Below, piece by piece: positions 11,401 to 25,500 of a stretch of 64,000 nucleotides of DNA (its first letter is position 1; each line of letters opens with the position of its first letter). The stretch is from NCBI GenBank assembly GCA_003993805.1, contig RSEF01000001.1, positions 144,670,565 to 144,734,564 on the forward strand, read 5' to 3'. The notes under the pieces are model-generated. The model was not told where the DNA came from, did no database searches, and worked only from the letters and a program-made list of their open reading frames with translations. The position numbers and the translations under genes are program-made. The stretch comes from Himantopus leucocephalus (Eukaryota > Chordata > Aves > Charadriiformes > Recurvirostridae).

Positions 11401-12609
11401 AGGCGTCCTGCAGCTTCACCTTAGGTAGCTTCAGGAGCGTGTCAGAGGGGGACACCAAAGCTGGTGGCTGTCGGACGTGTTTCTGAGCTCCCACGTTTTA
11501 CTGCACACCCTGGCTTTGTCCTCTTTTCTGGAGCGGGGGTGGAAGGGGTGGGGGTGGTGGTGGCAAAGGAGGACTCCAGAGCTTCGCCTGTCCCATTCTA
11601 CCTTGTTGCTTCTTGCCTACGGCAAGGAGACTTATGGTGGGAAGTGAGATCCCACCACACACCGAGGTGTTTGGCCATCTTAGGTGGAGCCTTTCTGTAA
11701 CTCCACTGGAATAAGGTGGGACCGATGCTCGCAGTGCAGAATAAATGCATGCTAAAAATACACATTCGATACTACCAATGCCATTAAAATTTTACTGTAA
11801 ATTGTGTTTGCACTATTAAAGATTTTTCTGTCTCCCCCCAGGGCAACAGAACTAAGCGTGGGCATGTTTATTCATTCATCTGTCAAGTTACAAAATACTT
11901 CCGGAAAAGTATTTTGTATTTAATTGTAGAAAATAAGATTTAAGAAAGACAGCAGTACCTTAAGGTTGGGCAGCTGCTACATTCTGTGATGATAAACTGG
12001 GAAGGATGCTTTTTTTTCTGTACATACATAAATAAAACCTGGCTACTTTACTTAGCTCTTTCGTTATTAAAATTTCAAGACCGGCAAGGCTGGAACCTTT
12101 TCCTGCCCCAAAAGCACTGTATTTACAGCGAACACTGTATTTACTAAGGCTGAATTAGGCAATACTGTTTTCACACAGCTCCTGCCCTGGCCGTGCTTCA
12201 CTTGATACGGCCGTGTTGCTTTCAGAGTGTCATACGCAAGGGAATTGGGTCTAGATCTCCCGGTGTCCCCAACAGGAGCGGACAGGGTGGCACTTGCAGG
12301 AAGGGGAACGCTGGGTTGCAGTTTGCGGGTTGGGGGAGGCCAGGGGCACCGCACACTTCCACCTTGCTGTGTTCTAAAAGCTCAGTTTCACAATTTTTCA
12401 GTTTACTTTACTTGGTGAAGAATTTATGTGTAACTATATGCAAGAATATTTAGGTTCAGTAGTATCAGAATTTGTTTACTTCTGTGTTCTTACTCGTTTC
12501 TTTTGTTTTAAAGAAATCCAGTTCATCTTCAGGAAAAGAGTGTTGTGCTCTGGTATGTGTAGGCTACCAAAATTCAGGCAAAAAAAGACACTACACTTAC
12601 AGGTTACTG
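8469..12609. other. Spacer between convergent PHKA2 and PPEF1
   Basis: No coding exon or RNA gene recognised. GC-rich, G-run-containing parts lie at about 10200-10960 and 11520-11570, a poly-A run just after 11030 and a perfect hairpin at 11889-11918. AATAAA hexamers on the plus strand at about 11741 and 12029 could end a long PHKA2 3' UTR. Confidence 0.5.
11889..11918. repeat. Perfect 12-bp inverted repeat with 6-nt loop
   Basis: TACAAAATACTT (11889-11900), loop CCGGAA, then AAGTATTTTGTA (11907-11918). It lies between the two converging genes. Function unknown. Confidence 0.85.
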
Positions 12610-13388
12610 TGAAAGCGAAAGCTTTATTTTGTGATCTATCGTGTGTTCCATTACCATGCTATGGATTTAGCCTTCATTAAGGGGACAAGTTATGATGGTT
12701 TCTGAGCTCCAAACCTCAACAAATGTAGGGGAATGTAACCAGTGGCAAGAGGAAATCTAGCGCAAGTGTAGACAAACGCCTTTCAACCAAGATGCTGTAA
12801 ACTTCAAGGAGGATAGATAGTGACCTGGAATGGTTTGATTTCACTGCATCATGCAAAGAGCAAGATTAAATGCAGAACTACCTATTTTAACTAGATGGTT
12901 CTTCCCTGTTTTCCTCTCCTGGATTGGGTAGTCCGCAGAAGGCTTCTGTCGTGCCTGTTCCATCGCCAGGGAGGCTCTGATATGTTCCTCGTGGCCATCA
13001 ATGCCATTTCTCAGCTGTCACTGAGGACTGCTGAAAGAAATGGACCAAAGTTTCTCTTCCCATGGACTTGTAGGTTCGACCTTGGCAGTGTTCACAGGTA
13101 AGACTGATGGGGGAGATGCGACCAAGGGGAACGATAAATTGTCAGGTGCTGATGCGGCAGTGACACGGTCATAGTATACGTAGTGGGTTTTCATCTCTTC
13201 TGTCTCATTACTAGCAGGTATATGTCATCCAGAAGGGACTAAATAAAGGCTTACACAGTGACGGCAGTGCTTACCGCATCGAGTGGCCCATTTACTGTTT
13301 GTCAGGCTGGAAACTGGTTTCCCAAACTGCTTATGACCAAGGACAGGAAGGTGAGCTTCCAAGACAGCCCATAAGAAGTTCTGCCTTT
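12610..13388 (-). other. PPEF1: PPEF1 3' UTR (predicted)
   Basis: Runs from the PPEF1 stop to just past the first AATAAA on the minus strand. About 780 nt, with no competing canonical signal in between. The end is placed roughly 13 nt past the hexamer and is approximate. Confidence 0.55.
12623..12628 (-). terminator. PPEF1: PPEF1 poly(A) signal AATAAA
   Basis: TTTATT on the plus strand, that is AATAAA for the minus-strand gene. It is followed in the gene direction by a G/U-rich stretch (tgtaagtgtagtgtctttt), a good downstream element. It is the first canonical signal after the stop codon. Confidence 0.6.
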
Positions 13389-13582
13389 TCATGAGTTTGC
13401 CTTTTTCTCTAGTCTATGAACCACGTGAAAGGCCTCTAAAAATTCATTGAAGTCGATGTGGCCATCTTTGTTGTAGTCTATGCTGAGGACTAACTTGTCT
13501 AGGGATTCATCATGTACATCGATGCCCAGGTGAGAAGTGAAAAGTTTCCATGTCTGGCCAAACTCCTCAAGAGAAATCAGAC
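13389..13582 (-). CDS. PPEF1: PPEF1 coding exon 16: last EF-hand and stop
   Basis: 194 nt, acceptor ctgtctcctttag, TGA at 13391-13389. It completes the loop of the second clear EF-hand (LISLEEF) and encodes the third, [14 protein letters not shown], with D, N, D, G, I and E in the canonical loop positions. It ends [12 protein letters not shown]. Confidence 0.97.
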
Positions 13583-16500
13583 CTAAAGGAGACAGACAGC
13601 AGATTGCTTTCTCCAGTGTCGCTTCCCTTCCCTCCACACGCACAGGCATGCCTGCACGCACACTCCTTCACTGCGAGGAAGTTCCCGGCCCGCTGTGGCT
13701 TGGCTGTGCTTTGTGATTTCATGGCCAAAGTCTGTTTTTACTTCAGGTAACGATCTAATGCTTTCAACAGCGGAATTGAGAAAGCGGTAAATACTGAGAG
13801 TGAGAGTGGAAGGGAGAAAAAGCCCCCTAAAGAGTGAAGCCAGTACTGGAGACGGGATGTGTGAGAATTTTTTTCTCAACTTAGGCTCTGCGCACTGTCC
13901 CTTATATGGTTACAGCCTGACTGCTTTAATTAGTCTGCACTAAACTGGAAAAATGACATCACCGCTGGTTCCTCTATATTTAGAAGCCTTAAGGAGGAAA
14001 CACAATGGGGAAAGACAACTAGTATAGGCTTCCTAGAGCTGGCAGAGCGAAGGTACTGAGACTTACCTGAATGATCTTTGTCAATGATGTTAAAGATGAT
14101 CTCCAGATCCTTTCTGTATCTGCACAGCGTTTCCACCAAAGCTGGCTGAACCTGGTTTTGAAATCACAGGAAACCATTGAGACTTTGGTTTGAGTTAGTC
14201 TAACCAACAGAATCTGTACTGTCCAAGTCTATTTTCCCAGTTTAACTTGTCAAATGTTGTTTTTTTTAAAAAAAAACCCTTATGCTTGAGTTCCCTGGTA
14301 CTTTGTGTCTTGCCCTGAGGAATAATCAGCTAAAACCTGTCACTTTCAGATGGCAGGGCGGGGGGGAAGGGGGAGGAGCCCTTCACACCTCCTACCTTCA
14401 GTAATTTTTTGCGGAAATATGGATAATCTAGGGAAGATGCTGTATGCCATGTGGTCATACAAAGCTTTCGCTGTAGATATGTGAATGGATCCTGCTGTTT
14501 AGAAAAATGATGGAGACAGCCAAGTACCAAAGTGCTATGCAGCCACTCGGTCACAGCTGGACTCTAGAAGAGACCTCAGCTACCATTAAACATCTAAAAG
14601 TCCATCTACAAATGTGACTTCTTCCTACAGGTGCCTGAATTGGCTCTGGAGCACATTTGAAAAGCTCATCTCAAAGAGTGAGGGTTGAGTGCTCTGGGTA
14701 GGATTTGTCACATCTCCTCAGCTATGTTATCTAAACGCCCTTGAAAGTCAACGGGAAGTAAGAAGCAGTTCTAGCATGTGATTCATCCAACCTATTTTAG
14801 GCATCTACCTTAGCAGGGAATGATGATTCGTACCCTAGCAGTGCTCGTTTCCCTCCAGTGACTATAAAAGGAAGCTCAGCAACTAGTTCAGCTGTAGATA
14901 TCCACCTGATTGGCCAAACCACTGTCTTGTGCCTCAAGTTGCACCAAAAGCTGTTCCTCCAAGATTCGCAAGGAGGCGTTTTCCTCCTTACCTCTTTTAC
15001 AGGTTGACCTATTTTCAAATCGTAAAAACATGACATGAAGTCAACTTCTCCATCTGGGTTCATCTGTGCTAACTGAGACCGCAGCATCCTCCAGGGAAGT
15101 TCCAGCTGTAGGACAGACTCCATCGCTGCAGCCCAGTCATTGACAGAAATTTTGCCTGCCAGAAGGGGTCGGTTCATGGTTACAAGTGGTACGTGGCACA
15201 GCACAAATCAGTCACCAGCAAGCCTTCTGCCGTTTTTAAGAACAGTTGCAAAACATAAACATTTTATCCTAACCCTGGGATAAAAACCCTCATAGCAATG
15301 AGCAGCGGGGTTGGTCTAGACATTTCCACAGGTCCCTTCCAACCTCAAGAACATTGTGATGCTATCATGATGTTCAGCATGTCTTAATGCCTTTTGAGAA
15401 AACCAGATTATGCTATGAAGAGTACTTCAGATTTGAGCTGAGTTGCAACTGTAGAGACCTTTGCCGCTGAAAACCCAACAAGACAGAAATATGTTAAACA
15501 GTTGTTCAGTGGCCAAAAAAACAGTACAATCACTTAATGATTGCCCTTTTAGGGGCACCGATGACAACCCAGTCAAGTCAGAAGCCATCATGAAGAAAAC
15601 TTGCATTTGTGCTAGAAATCACGAACTCCTTGCTCCTGCATAAAAGGTTTGTGTATCAACTTACCACTGACTTTTCATCAGCTGATGGGTGAGCACGTGT
15701 CTCCTAGCAGCAAAGCCAGTCAACTTTACTCAAATATCTCCCAGACTCAGAAGCAGACCAGTTCCCCCTCTCCTGAGACCCCAATTGCCTGTCTGACATC
15801 AGAAGACAATCCTAAGTGACAGTGGTGATCTTTGAGCTGCTGGAGCTAGATTTGCCTGCCCAAACTTTCTGCCCAACAACAAACACTATTTCCTTATTTG
15901 CCCATGTGTTTCAGGTGTTTTCTTCTTCCCACTTAAAGCTTCATCCCCACAAGTTGGTTTCTGGGGCTAAGCACCTGCTAACACCTACCCTCCTCTGTGA
16001 TCAGGAAGAACATAAGATCCACCAGCTTCTGCTGCCCACCAGCCTTACACTGGCAGGCAGGACTCCTCTCCATGGGGTTTATCCCCTCTGCCCCCACGCA
16101 CACATGGTGGCAACTGCACAGAGCAGTAGCGTTACCTGTGCCGTTGACGTCATACTGTGCAAAAGCACTAGTGAGTTCAGACCTGTGAGCATAAATCTTC
16201 TCTCGTAAGGACTTTAGGGCAGATGATTCAATTGTACCCACCCTGGGAGGAAAAAAATGCAGAGCAGATCATTAAAGGATTTAAATCCTCTAGTATTTTA
16301 TGCTTTTCAACATTCATTATCAAATTCTTATATCCTTTAACATGTAGTATGTTTCAGGTCATCCTAAAAGGCAACACTGCGGGGGGGAAAAACTCAAAAC
16401 CAATGAAACAAACACAGCCCCATAAGAATAATCTGAACTTATGGGATAATCGAGTTTATGCAGGTAATTCTAAGCTGCTTTGCTTTAGTAAATCTGACCA

Positions 16501-19500
16501 CAGTGCTAGGTATGGCAAAGCTGTCATGATAAACTTTTTGGACTCAATTCATAACAGGATTTGTCCAGATTAGCACTGCAGCCTTAAAACAGCCCTGAGA
16601 GACAGGCGCAGGCCCTTTAGGAGTCCCTGGCAATTGTCTGTTCTAACCGCTTACCGCGTCTAATTACCTTTGGGAGTTTCTCAGGAAACCAAGTTAGAGC
16701 ACTTAGAACGTGTTTTGTCTACTGTATCAATTTTTAAATTGAAAATAGAAAAACAGGGAAACCCAAGGCAAATAGATGCCTATTCAGTTATTCGGTCAAG
16801 CTATAGATTTGTGGCAGGTACTCGCATGCTAAGAGCATTCACGCTCACTGCATACAACGCACAGCCTTACCTTTCCCGAAGATTCTGCCTGCGTGTGTAC
16901 CTGCTGACTCGATACTGTACAAACCGAGGAATCAATTCAGGATTCAGTTTGATGTATGCTCCCCGGTTGCTCCCCTCTTCATAATAGTTAGAGGCAGAAA
17001 ATATGGTGATAACCTGATCATAGGAAACAAAGAAACTGGATTGGCTAGAACAACTCTTCCTGAGACTGATGTCTGAAACTGATCTTAGAAAAATGTGCAG
17101 GTTAGGTTACAAAATTGTCCACACATAAAACCAGAGGTGAACAACTATGTTGTTCACCAAATTGCTTGCACTTTTTGAGTCAGAGCTCCAAGCCTGTATT
17201 TTTGGCCTGTCACAGGAAGACTTCAGTTAAGAGGGCAGTGCAGTATACCATGCTGTTTAACAGAAACCTCTTTCTAAGATAGACCTGGTTTTCAGGATTC
17301 TTGCCGGCCTCCTGATACAGCATGTCAAAAAGCAGGGCCAAAGAGAAATGATTAAGTTAAAAGGCTTCTAGAACCTTAGAGAATCTCTTGCACTGTATTC
17401 ACACATTAGTCTCCTCGGAGATTTTGTTGATGTTCATTTGTTTTCACATGAGTAATAGCCAGTCCCCACTCCCCAAGCTGTGAAGAATTTTGTTTGTCAG
17501 AACTCCATAATTCGTTCTAACATCTAGCTAGCACACAATTCCCCCAAACCCATTTTAAAGAAGGCGCTCATTTTTTCATTAACTTTGCAGACAAATCTAC
17601 TGTGGAAGTGCCTGTGAAATTCACAGAAGAATTCTGCTTTACATGGAAGCATCTTACCTTCCCATCGTGACTGATCTCATAACCTTCCGGCTTAAATTCA
17701 TGAGACCTGATGAGCATCTTCAGATTATACTTTTCAAACAGCTTGGCAGTGACATCAGGGCCAAAGTAACAACCTCCTCCTCGACACTTGTTTGGTGTAC
17801 AGCCGTTCTGGCTTCTTGGATCACTCCAGAGAATGTCAAGGATCTGTAAATAGCAAACTCAAGCAAGTGAGGACTGACAGGCTATGGCTGTCTGAAGCAC
17901 TGGCCATGGCAAAAGCCCCACAGTACGGGGAGAAAACACACCTGAGCTAACAAGTACATCTCGTGTTTTCTTCCTTCCTTTCAGCAGGGCATTCTTTTGG
18001 GCTGAAACTTTTGCTCTACTTTTCTTAAGGAACATTATCTAGATTTTGGATTAACTTCTTCAGATGAAATAATATTTCAGAAATGCACCTCCTTTTACAG
18101 CTGAAGTTTCCAGACTCGGGTAGGTGCATCAGGAATGGTACCTGGTACCTGGGCTATTTCAAAGAGAGCAATAGCTGCCTTTTTTGCATGTAGGTGTGAG
18201 AGGCATTTGCTATTTCCCAGCACAGACCTGATAACCGCATGAGTTGATGGTTTTACCTATACTAATCTTGGGAGTACCTGCTCTAAACATGACAAGAGTT
18301 GCCTTTGGCTTTATTATCTTGAGTTAGCTCATGTTTCAAAACAAGGTTTTACAGAAAAGAAGATGAATTATCATGGTTTAAAGTCACCTAACCTAATTCT
18401 AGTCAGTAGCAGACATTAGGCAAAACGTGTTTGTTTAAACCTCACTGGACGAGGTTTACACTAACATATTCCACTTCACATTTGTAAGCGTGGCTCAGTG
18501 GAGGCTTGGTTAGCTGGGGGAGTGTCAGATTTGAGGGGCTGCTTGTGCCCATTACATTAGTTTGTAGGTCACATATGTATCTTGGGAAATCACATTTTCA
18601 GATTTGCTTCTCAAGAAGCAAAACAAAAGTGTGTGCCCCTTAAAGCAGCTGTCTGAAGAGAAGCTCAGAAAAATAAACATATACACAACTCAATTTTGAG
18701 CTTCTAAATTGCTGTGCAAATTAAGCTTTTCAAATTGTCACAATTTATTAAATTACAGCATGACAAGAGCTCCATATTGCCACTAATATTCAAGAGGAAA
18801 TGAATAGCCAGAGGACAAAAAATTCCTACTCTTGAGTAATCAGCCTGTAGATCTCAGGAGTTGGGTTTTTGGGCAGTGTCAGCATTCAGCTGCCAAAACC
18901 ACAGCCAAAAAAAGGTGCTCACTTGTTGCCAGCAATTGCAAAGTCTGACCTAAACTGACAACCAGATGTGTACCAACAGATCCAACCACATGAGGGCATG
19001 CAAACACGTCTCATACCGAGGAGTTTCCTCCTCATAGAATCGTTTTGTTTGGAAGGGACCTTTAGGATCATCAAGTCCAACTATTAACTTAGCACTGCCA
19101 AGTTACCTCTAAACTAACGGCTAAGAAAAAACACTGGGTACGTTGTATTTGTAAGGTATAAAATCACAAGCCTTTATTACCAGGTCTACAAAGAGCATCC
19201 AAAGAACTAACAGATGGCTAGTATACTCCCAAGAATGATGGGTTTCTTATTAAGAGACAGTCCCCTCAGACTCAAACATACTGCCTGACCAGAGCACCTG
19301 GACGGGCTTGTGTGGGGAAGGGAGGGGGTGCTGGTATCAGTCAGTCTTTGGTTTCACCTACTTGCTTCCATTCCTTCAGGGCGGGGTCTGGAGGCAAATT
19401 TGAGCCTGAAGGCTCAGTGGAGCCCAATGAAGAGATGTGTTGTGTTTTCCCTGCAACATTCCGGTTCGCCGTGTGTTTACTGGGTCTGGTTGTGGGAATT

Positions 19501-22500
19501 GTCTCCTTCACTTGGTCCTGTCTGTCTCTCACTGACTTCGGTGGCCGCATCAAAGACTTCAACTTAAAAAAAACCAAAACAAACCACAACGGATTGAAAG
19601 AGTTACCAGAACATAAAGATGATACAGAGACGTCAGCTGAAAGGTACATCAGTTCCCCTTTTACTGTCCTCAATATTGAACTCTCATAATGTCCTGAACT
19701 CACAGGCTGGTTGGAAGCTGCAGGTGTTTGACACTTGCACAAATTTTGCTTTGTATCTATCAGCGACCAGCCTCTTCAGAGCTGCTCTCATATTCTTGTC
19801 AAGACACATAGACTGATTCCAAGCCACAGTCAATGACAAGGTGTGACTATACAGCAAGTACAGTGTGGGCTCAGGGCAGACACTTTAGTGCCCAGCTTCA
19901 CTGGAAACGGAAAATACACTCGTATACTGTACTGAAGATGAAACAGCATTCACTACTGCTCTGAAACAGTAGCATGATGCTAGGTTAATTTGGCTGATAC
20001 CAATGGAATATCACGAGGGTAACAGTGAAATTGATGAAGCATTACATCAGGCCCTGTTATTGTTAAATCAATCTCCTCCAATATGCATGGGCATTTGCTT
20101 TTTTTGGAGCTGTATGCTATGGCTCCATGAATGCCCATGTTTACAAACTGTTCTCCAGGGAGTATCTTTTCTTCCCATTTGAAATTGTCTCATACTAGCC
20201 CTTTTGTTCAAAGAAGAATAAAACCCAACAACCTCCTCCCTCCCAAATTCTACTCTTTAACAAAGAAAAGGACTGATGCAAAACACAATGCAAAACACTG
20301 GGTTATTCCCCAGTGCACTGACCAGTATTTGAGACCTGTCAGTTGACAGCTGTACCAATTAAAATACATCAGTTGGCCTTGAGTGATATCGCCCTGCGTT
20401 GTGGCCCACACATGTCTCATTAGCAACACTCTCCTGTGCCAGCAACTTTGACCTGTTAATTCTGCATTTCACAAATACCGCATCAGTAACACACTGAGCC
20501 CAGCCTTGGTGAAAGTGTGGGCAGAACTCAGCTCACAGTTAAGACACGTACATCTGTAGTTAGGCACCCAGTTTTAGGGTACAGTGGTATAGCCAACGGA
20601 GCCTAGACTCTGATGAACAGAAGTATTCATTGCCTTTTTTCACATCTTTAAGAAACAGAGATACACCTGACTGTCCTGTAAAGCATTTATTTCTGTGTTA
20701 GAAAACATGAGGATGAGAGAAATAGCTCTAGATTCCACAGACACTAATGACAAGGTACAGAAGGTTGCTTAAACATATGCATCCTGTGCCATCTGGGATG
20801 CTCTACCATGTCAGTGAATTAGCATGAAGTGGACAGATATCAACCAGACCTAAAGGAGACTGGTGGAGGAGACCTGCGAAGAAGACTTTCTCCAGAGGCA
20901 GCCAGAGGCCAGAGGAGACATCCCTCAGCTAAGAGGTGCTTCCACAAACAGCACTGGAGACTGTCTGAGCAATGATAAGACCTGGACCTCCACCAGATCT
21001 CCTGGATCTCCACTGATTATAAGGAACCTAAGCATCCCACTCACAAGCAGACATCTCAACTTAGTTGTCTAAATCAAGACCAAATCCCCCACCATTTTCC
21101 ACTGATTTGAAAGAGCTGTGTTTGCTCACCATTTTAGAAAAAAATGGATGTTTCTGTCTTCTAAATCCCTGAAAAGCGGCCGTTCCTGTTTTCTCAAGGC
21201 CAGGTTCTGAAGTTTGATCCTGCTGTAAAGGCTCTCCCACAAGTGCCAAGCTCAGATGCTGCCAAGGGAGTGCCTCACAGGTGGAGAACTTCCCCCACAT
21301 TACAGATGGCAGAAGCACAGCCTCAGGACAAAAGGCAGTGCTAAAAAGATGTGTCTAGATTGATTTCTAAAGCGTTTAGAAATGCCTGAGAATTAAGTAC
21401 TTTTCATACTTTCTGGCTAATGCGTCACCATGGCAGGAAGGAGTTATCTAAAGTGTTTTTAGCTATTTTAAAGTCAAAAGACCCATGTTATTTTACAGCA
21501 GTCAAACCACCAGCTCCCAACTCCTACTGAAACCTTCCTTCCTAAACACTGATTTTGAAGAAAAACAAGACTCTTTTTTCCTTATGTGCTTTATACAGCA
21601 GCCATTTCCTTTCCTAATGCAAACAACTTGATCTTAGAATTTGTATTGCTAAATTTTTTAAAGAAAACAAAATTGCCCCCACATGAATATGATCTCTTAC
21701 CTTATTTCTCTCAAGTGCATTAAGGAAATCCAAATCTGTGGTGTCTGAAATCCCTCCGTGTAAGATAAGAACTTTGCTATCAATTATAGTGGCAAGGGGA
21801 AGCCAGCTAAAGACATCTCGCAGAAGACACAAAATCTGTTTCCCATGGTCCTGTAAAACATACTCTTATATTAGATTCTATCTCTGGCAGATTCTGTTGC
21901 TTGTAAGTTCAAGATTTTGCTGAAGCGTCTGCCACAGTCTGTATGAACAGTTCCATGGAAGTGACACCCTGAACTGCAACACTGACAAACATGTTCTGAC
22001 ATTTACTTTAGGGCCAGTCAATTGTCTCTATAGCATTTCGTTTTTCTTTCACGTGCACCTCTTTGTGTTCTTGAGTGGCCTTAGGAATGTTATTTACTTC
22101 ATCCCATAGATCTCAGAGCATAAAAGGCTAACACTTAAAATTGTTTTGCCAGTTATTCCACTGAAAAATGAAAATTCAACTACATTACTAAAGTCATTCT
22201 GTACTACACCTAAATAAACCGGTTGGAAGTTTCCTTGTTTACACAGGGTTTCATTTCACATATGCAAGACTACAAAGAAAAAATAGGGGCAGGAGGAGGA
22301 ATCTTACCTTGTACTTCTTTGAAACTTCTTTTGTGAAGCCGTATCTGAAAAGAGGACAACATCATGAACGTATGTCCCTTCTGCATGATATTCTATAGTG
22401 TTTGCCACTCTATAGAGTTTTCTATCCCTCTTTTCCTCCTGACATTCTGTCTCACCTCCGTTTAAATGTACTTTCTTTTGCTCTGTCTCAAGAATTGAGT

Positions 22501-25500
22501 TAAAATGATTTCTTGTACATACAAGAGATCAGGAACAGAATCCAGATGAATAATTATTAAGTGGCCTTTTTCCCATCTAAATGAAATAGCTTCGCAGTTT
22601 TACATTTTCGATACTGGAGAGAAATTTCAAAGGAATCTAACTGATGACGGGTAAAAATTCCCTCAAAACCTTCACAGTTTTTGTTCTAAATCACTCAACT
22701 TTATTAGACAGTGTCATTTATCATGTCTTTTCCCCCACAAGGGACAAGGATTTTGATACCTCATTCTTTTAACACCAAGCTATCCTTGGTGCATGGGGCA
22801 TTTTCACAACACCCTAACTCTCAGCTTTCAATTTTACCTATGAGCAGCACTGCTAATCAAAATGCCCAGCAAAAAGCCGTACACAGGAATGCATCTTGGC
22901 ACTCCAAACCATCACAGAAGTAGTTAATATCTTCCACTATTTTGGGTGGGAATTTTCCTACCTTGTAGATAAAGTAACTGATCTTGTTTTATGTGTTGGT
23001 TTTTTTTAAGTGTTGAAAAAGGAATTGTCGTGTGAAACTGATTCTTTTACATGGATCATTAATAGGATTTGAACATGGGCCTCTAACCTAGGTTTTTGCC
23101 TGTGTTAAAACAGAAATATATTCTGTATACACACATTAAATGATCAAAGGGGTACAACAGGTTACCCACCAGCCAGTCACCCAAAGACTTACTGGGACGA
23201 CTTAGAATTGTAGGGAACAAGACCAAGGAGGAGTTCTCATGTCTGTGAGATGATATTGTCTACAAGTCACGCTTTCAGTACAGCCAGAGACACTGGCTGT
23301 GCTCATTCCCATGGCAGTGCTGTACAGCTGAGTACAAATGTCTGTATTAGAAAACAGCATCTTGGCTGTTCCTGCAATGGTCCAGACTGCCACCTCTCAA
23401 CTAATGGACCTTCACTGTATAGAAGCTAGGATATTTACTCACCCCTTGTGTTTGGGAAGTTGTGGTGGTGTGTTGCCCCCACCCCTCTCCGCTCTCCTGC
23501 ACAGCAGAGGGCTGCACAGCAGGATGTCCCCTTGAGTAGAGATGCCTCTCAAGGTTACTCCTTGAGGTTCGGAGAGTCCTTGCCGCAACAGATCCTCAGT
23601 AAGTGATTTATAGCATGCTAAACTTTGAAATCTTAGCTAAGTGATATAAAGGATATATAATCCTTTAGACATAAACTGTTGACCAAGTCTGGGGCTAGGA
23701 TCGGACCCAGCTGCACCTAGACTCGTCCCTGAGAAGGAGTTTAGAAAGCAAGGGGGACCCTTCTGAACCTTATGACTCAACAGGAGGGTCTCCCTGACAG
23801 TCTGTCTGACCCTGACTCCTCTATGCAGGAAATAACCAAGTGTACCTTGCCATCGAATCTTGCTAAAACACTGTCGCATTTACTATGAAACTTCGTTAAA
23901 TTGCTGTTTTACATCAATAGATATTCCATTGCTTCTCTCTTATGAGTGAAGTGCCTCACTCTATCCACAACAAAAGTGACATCTTTGTCTACAGTTAAGT
24001 GAAATATCAGCTCCTGGTTTACTCGGTCCATTATATTGCGCACTGTTATGTCTTTTGCTATGCTGTGGAAAAAGCCAATGCTTTAACTAATACATCATGC
24101 TTCCATCCATCCCCTTTCCCCAGATTTGGTACTCTGGAAGCTGCACTAGGCCCATTGACTTCAATGGATTGTGATTAGGTCAGAGACAAGACATAACTCC
24201 TGTTCAAGTGCCTGTGTGTAATGAGGATGTTCTTTGCCCCCTCACACATCTTGAAGATGCAGAGCTACACCTGAATAATTTATAAAACATTATCTCTGTT
24301 TTAGAGCGTCACAGTGGCTAAAGCAGCATTCAAAAGCTCCAACATTTCTAGTGAAAGACCAGACAGTCCCTCCCCTGGCCCCCAAAAACCTACCTCAGGT
24401 TCATGATGTAGTCTTCATGGTTTCCTCTATTCAAGTGTAAATCATTGGGGTAGATTAGAAGAAATGCAAACAGGATTATAAGTATTTCCATAGAATTTTT
24501 CCCTCTGTCAACGAAATCACCATTAAAGACGTATCGGTTTTGTTCTGAAGGCAGACCATTCTGCAGAAGGAAACAAAACCAAGGACATTTAGAGATGCTT
24601 CTATGCTACTGTAGTAAAGGAAATAGCATTTCAAATGAGATCACATTGCTAGAAAATCTGCAAAAAACCTGCACAATACAGAGATCTAAACCACAACATT
24701 TATTTCTACTGCTTAGAACAAAAATCTCCACATCAGACAACCTGCATGAGCCATCAGAGAAGGGATGACCTCTCTGGCTGTTCTTATGATGCCATCTCTA
24801 ATCCTTTCCTCTACCTATTACATTAATTTGAAAGGGACTGATAGGAACATTATTCTTCTAAGAAAATATACTTTTCTGTTAATGCAACTGCTGCCAGGAA
24901 GTTATGGACTTGCAAATAGAAAGCAGTCGTCTGTTTTGAATAGAAGACAAGAAATCCATGAAAAATGATCTTGTGACACAAGTCTGAAGGTTCTTATGTT
25001 TCCTTATGCAGTAAGAAAAGGGATTTCATAGATTTATATTGTTTGCAGTGTATGATTCTAAAACTCCTGAGAAAGACTGTAGTCCAGAGGACATAAAATC
25101 TTAATATAGAACTCTGAAGAACCTTGCTTCCAGTTGCTTTAATCCTGAAAGCACTACTTGAATTTTACTCACATTTGCCCCAGCCCAGGGCAAAAATATA
25201 CTTGAACACTCACAAACTTGAGAGGCTGTACATACAGGTATTTCTTACCTTATTTTTTCTGAAGATATAGAGCAGTGCTTTATTATGAACAGTGACTTAG
25301 TATTGTGAATTGACAGTGTGTTTCATTAGATTAGTTATCAACATGTCAATGGGTGACATCAGCTTACAGAAAGTATAGCAGCAATTATGTGTAGCTTCAT
25401 TATTTCCAACCAAGAGTATCAGAAATATTATTTCAATTTTGACTCACCAGAAGAAAAGGAAACCTATGTTTTCACAACTGGCATGCACAAGAATTATCAA

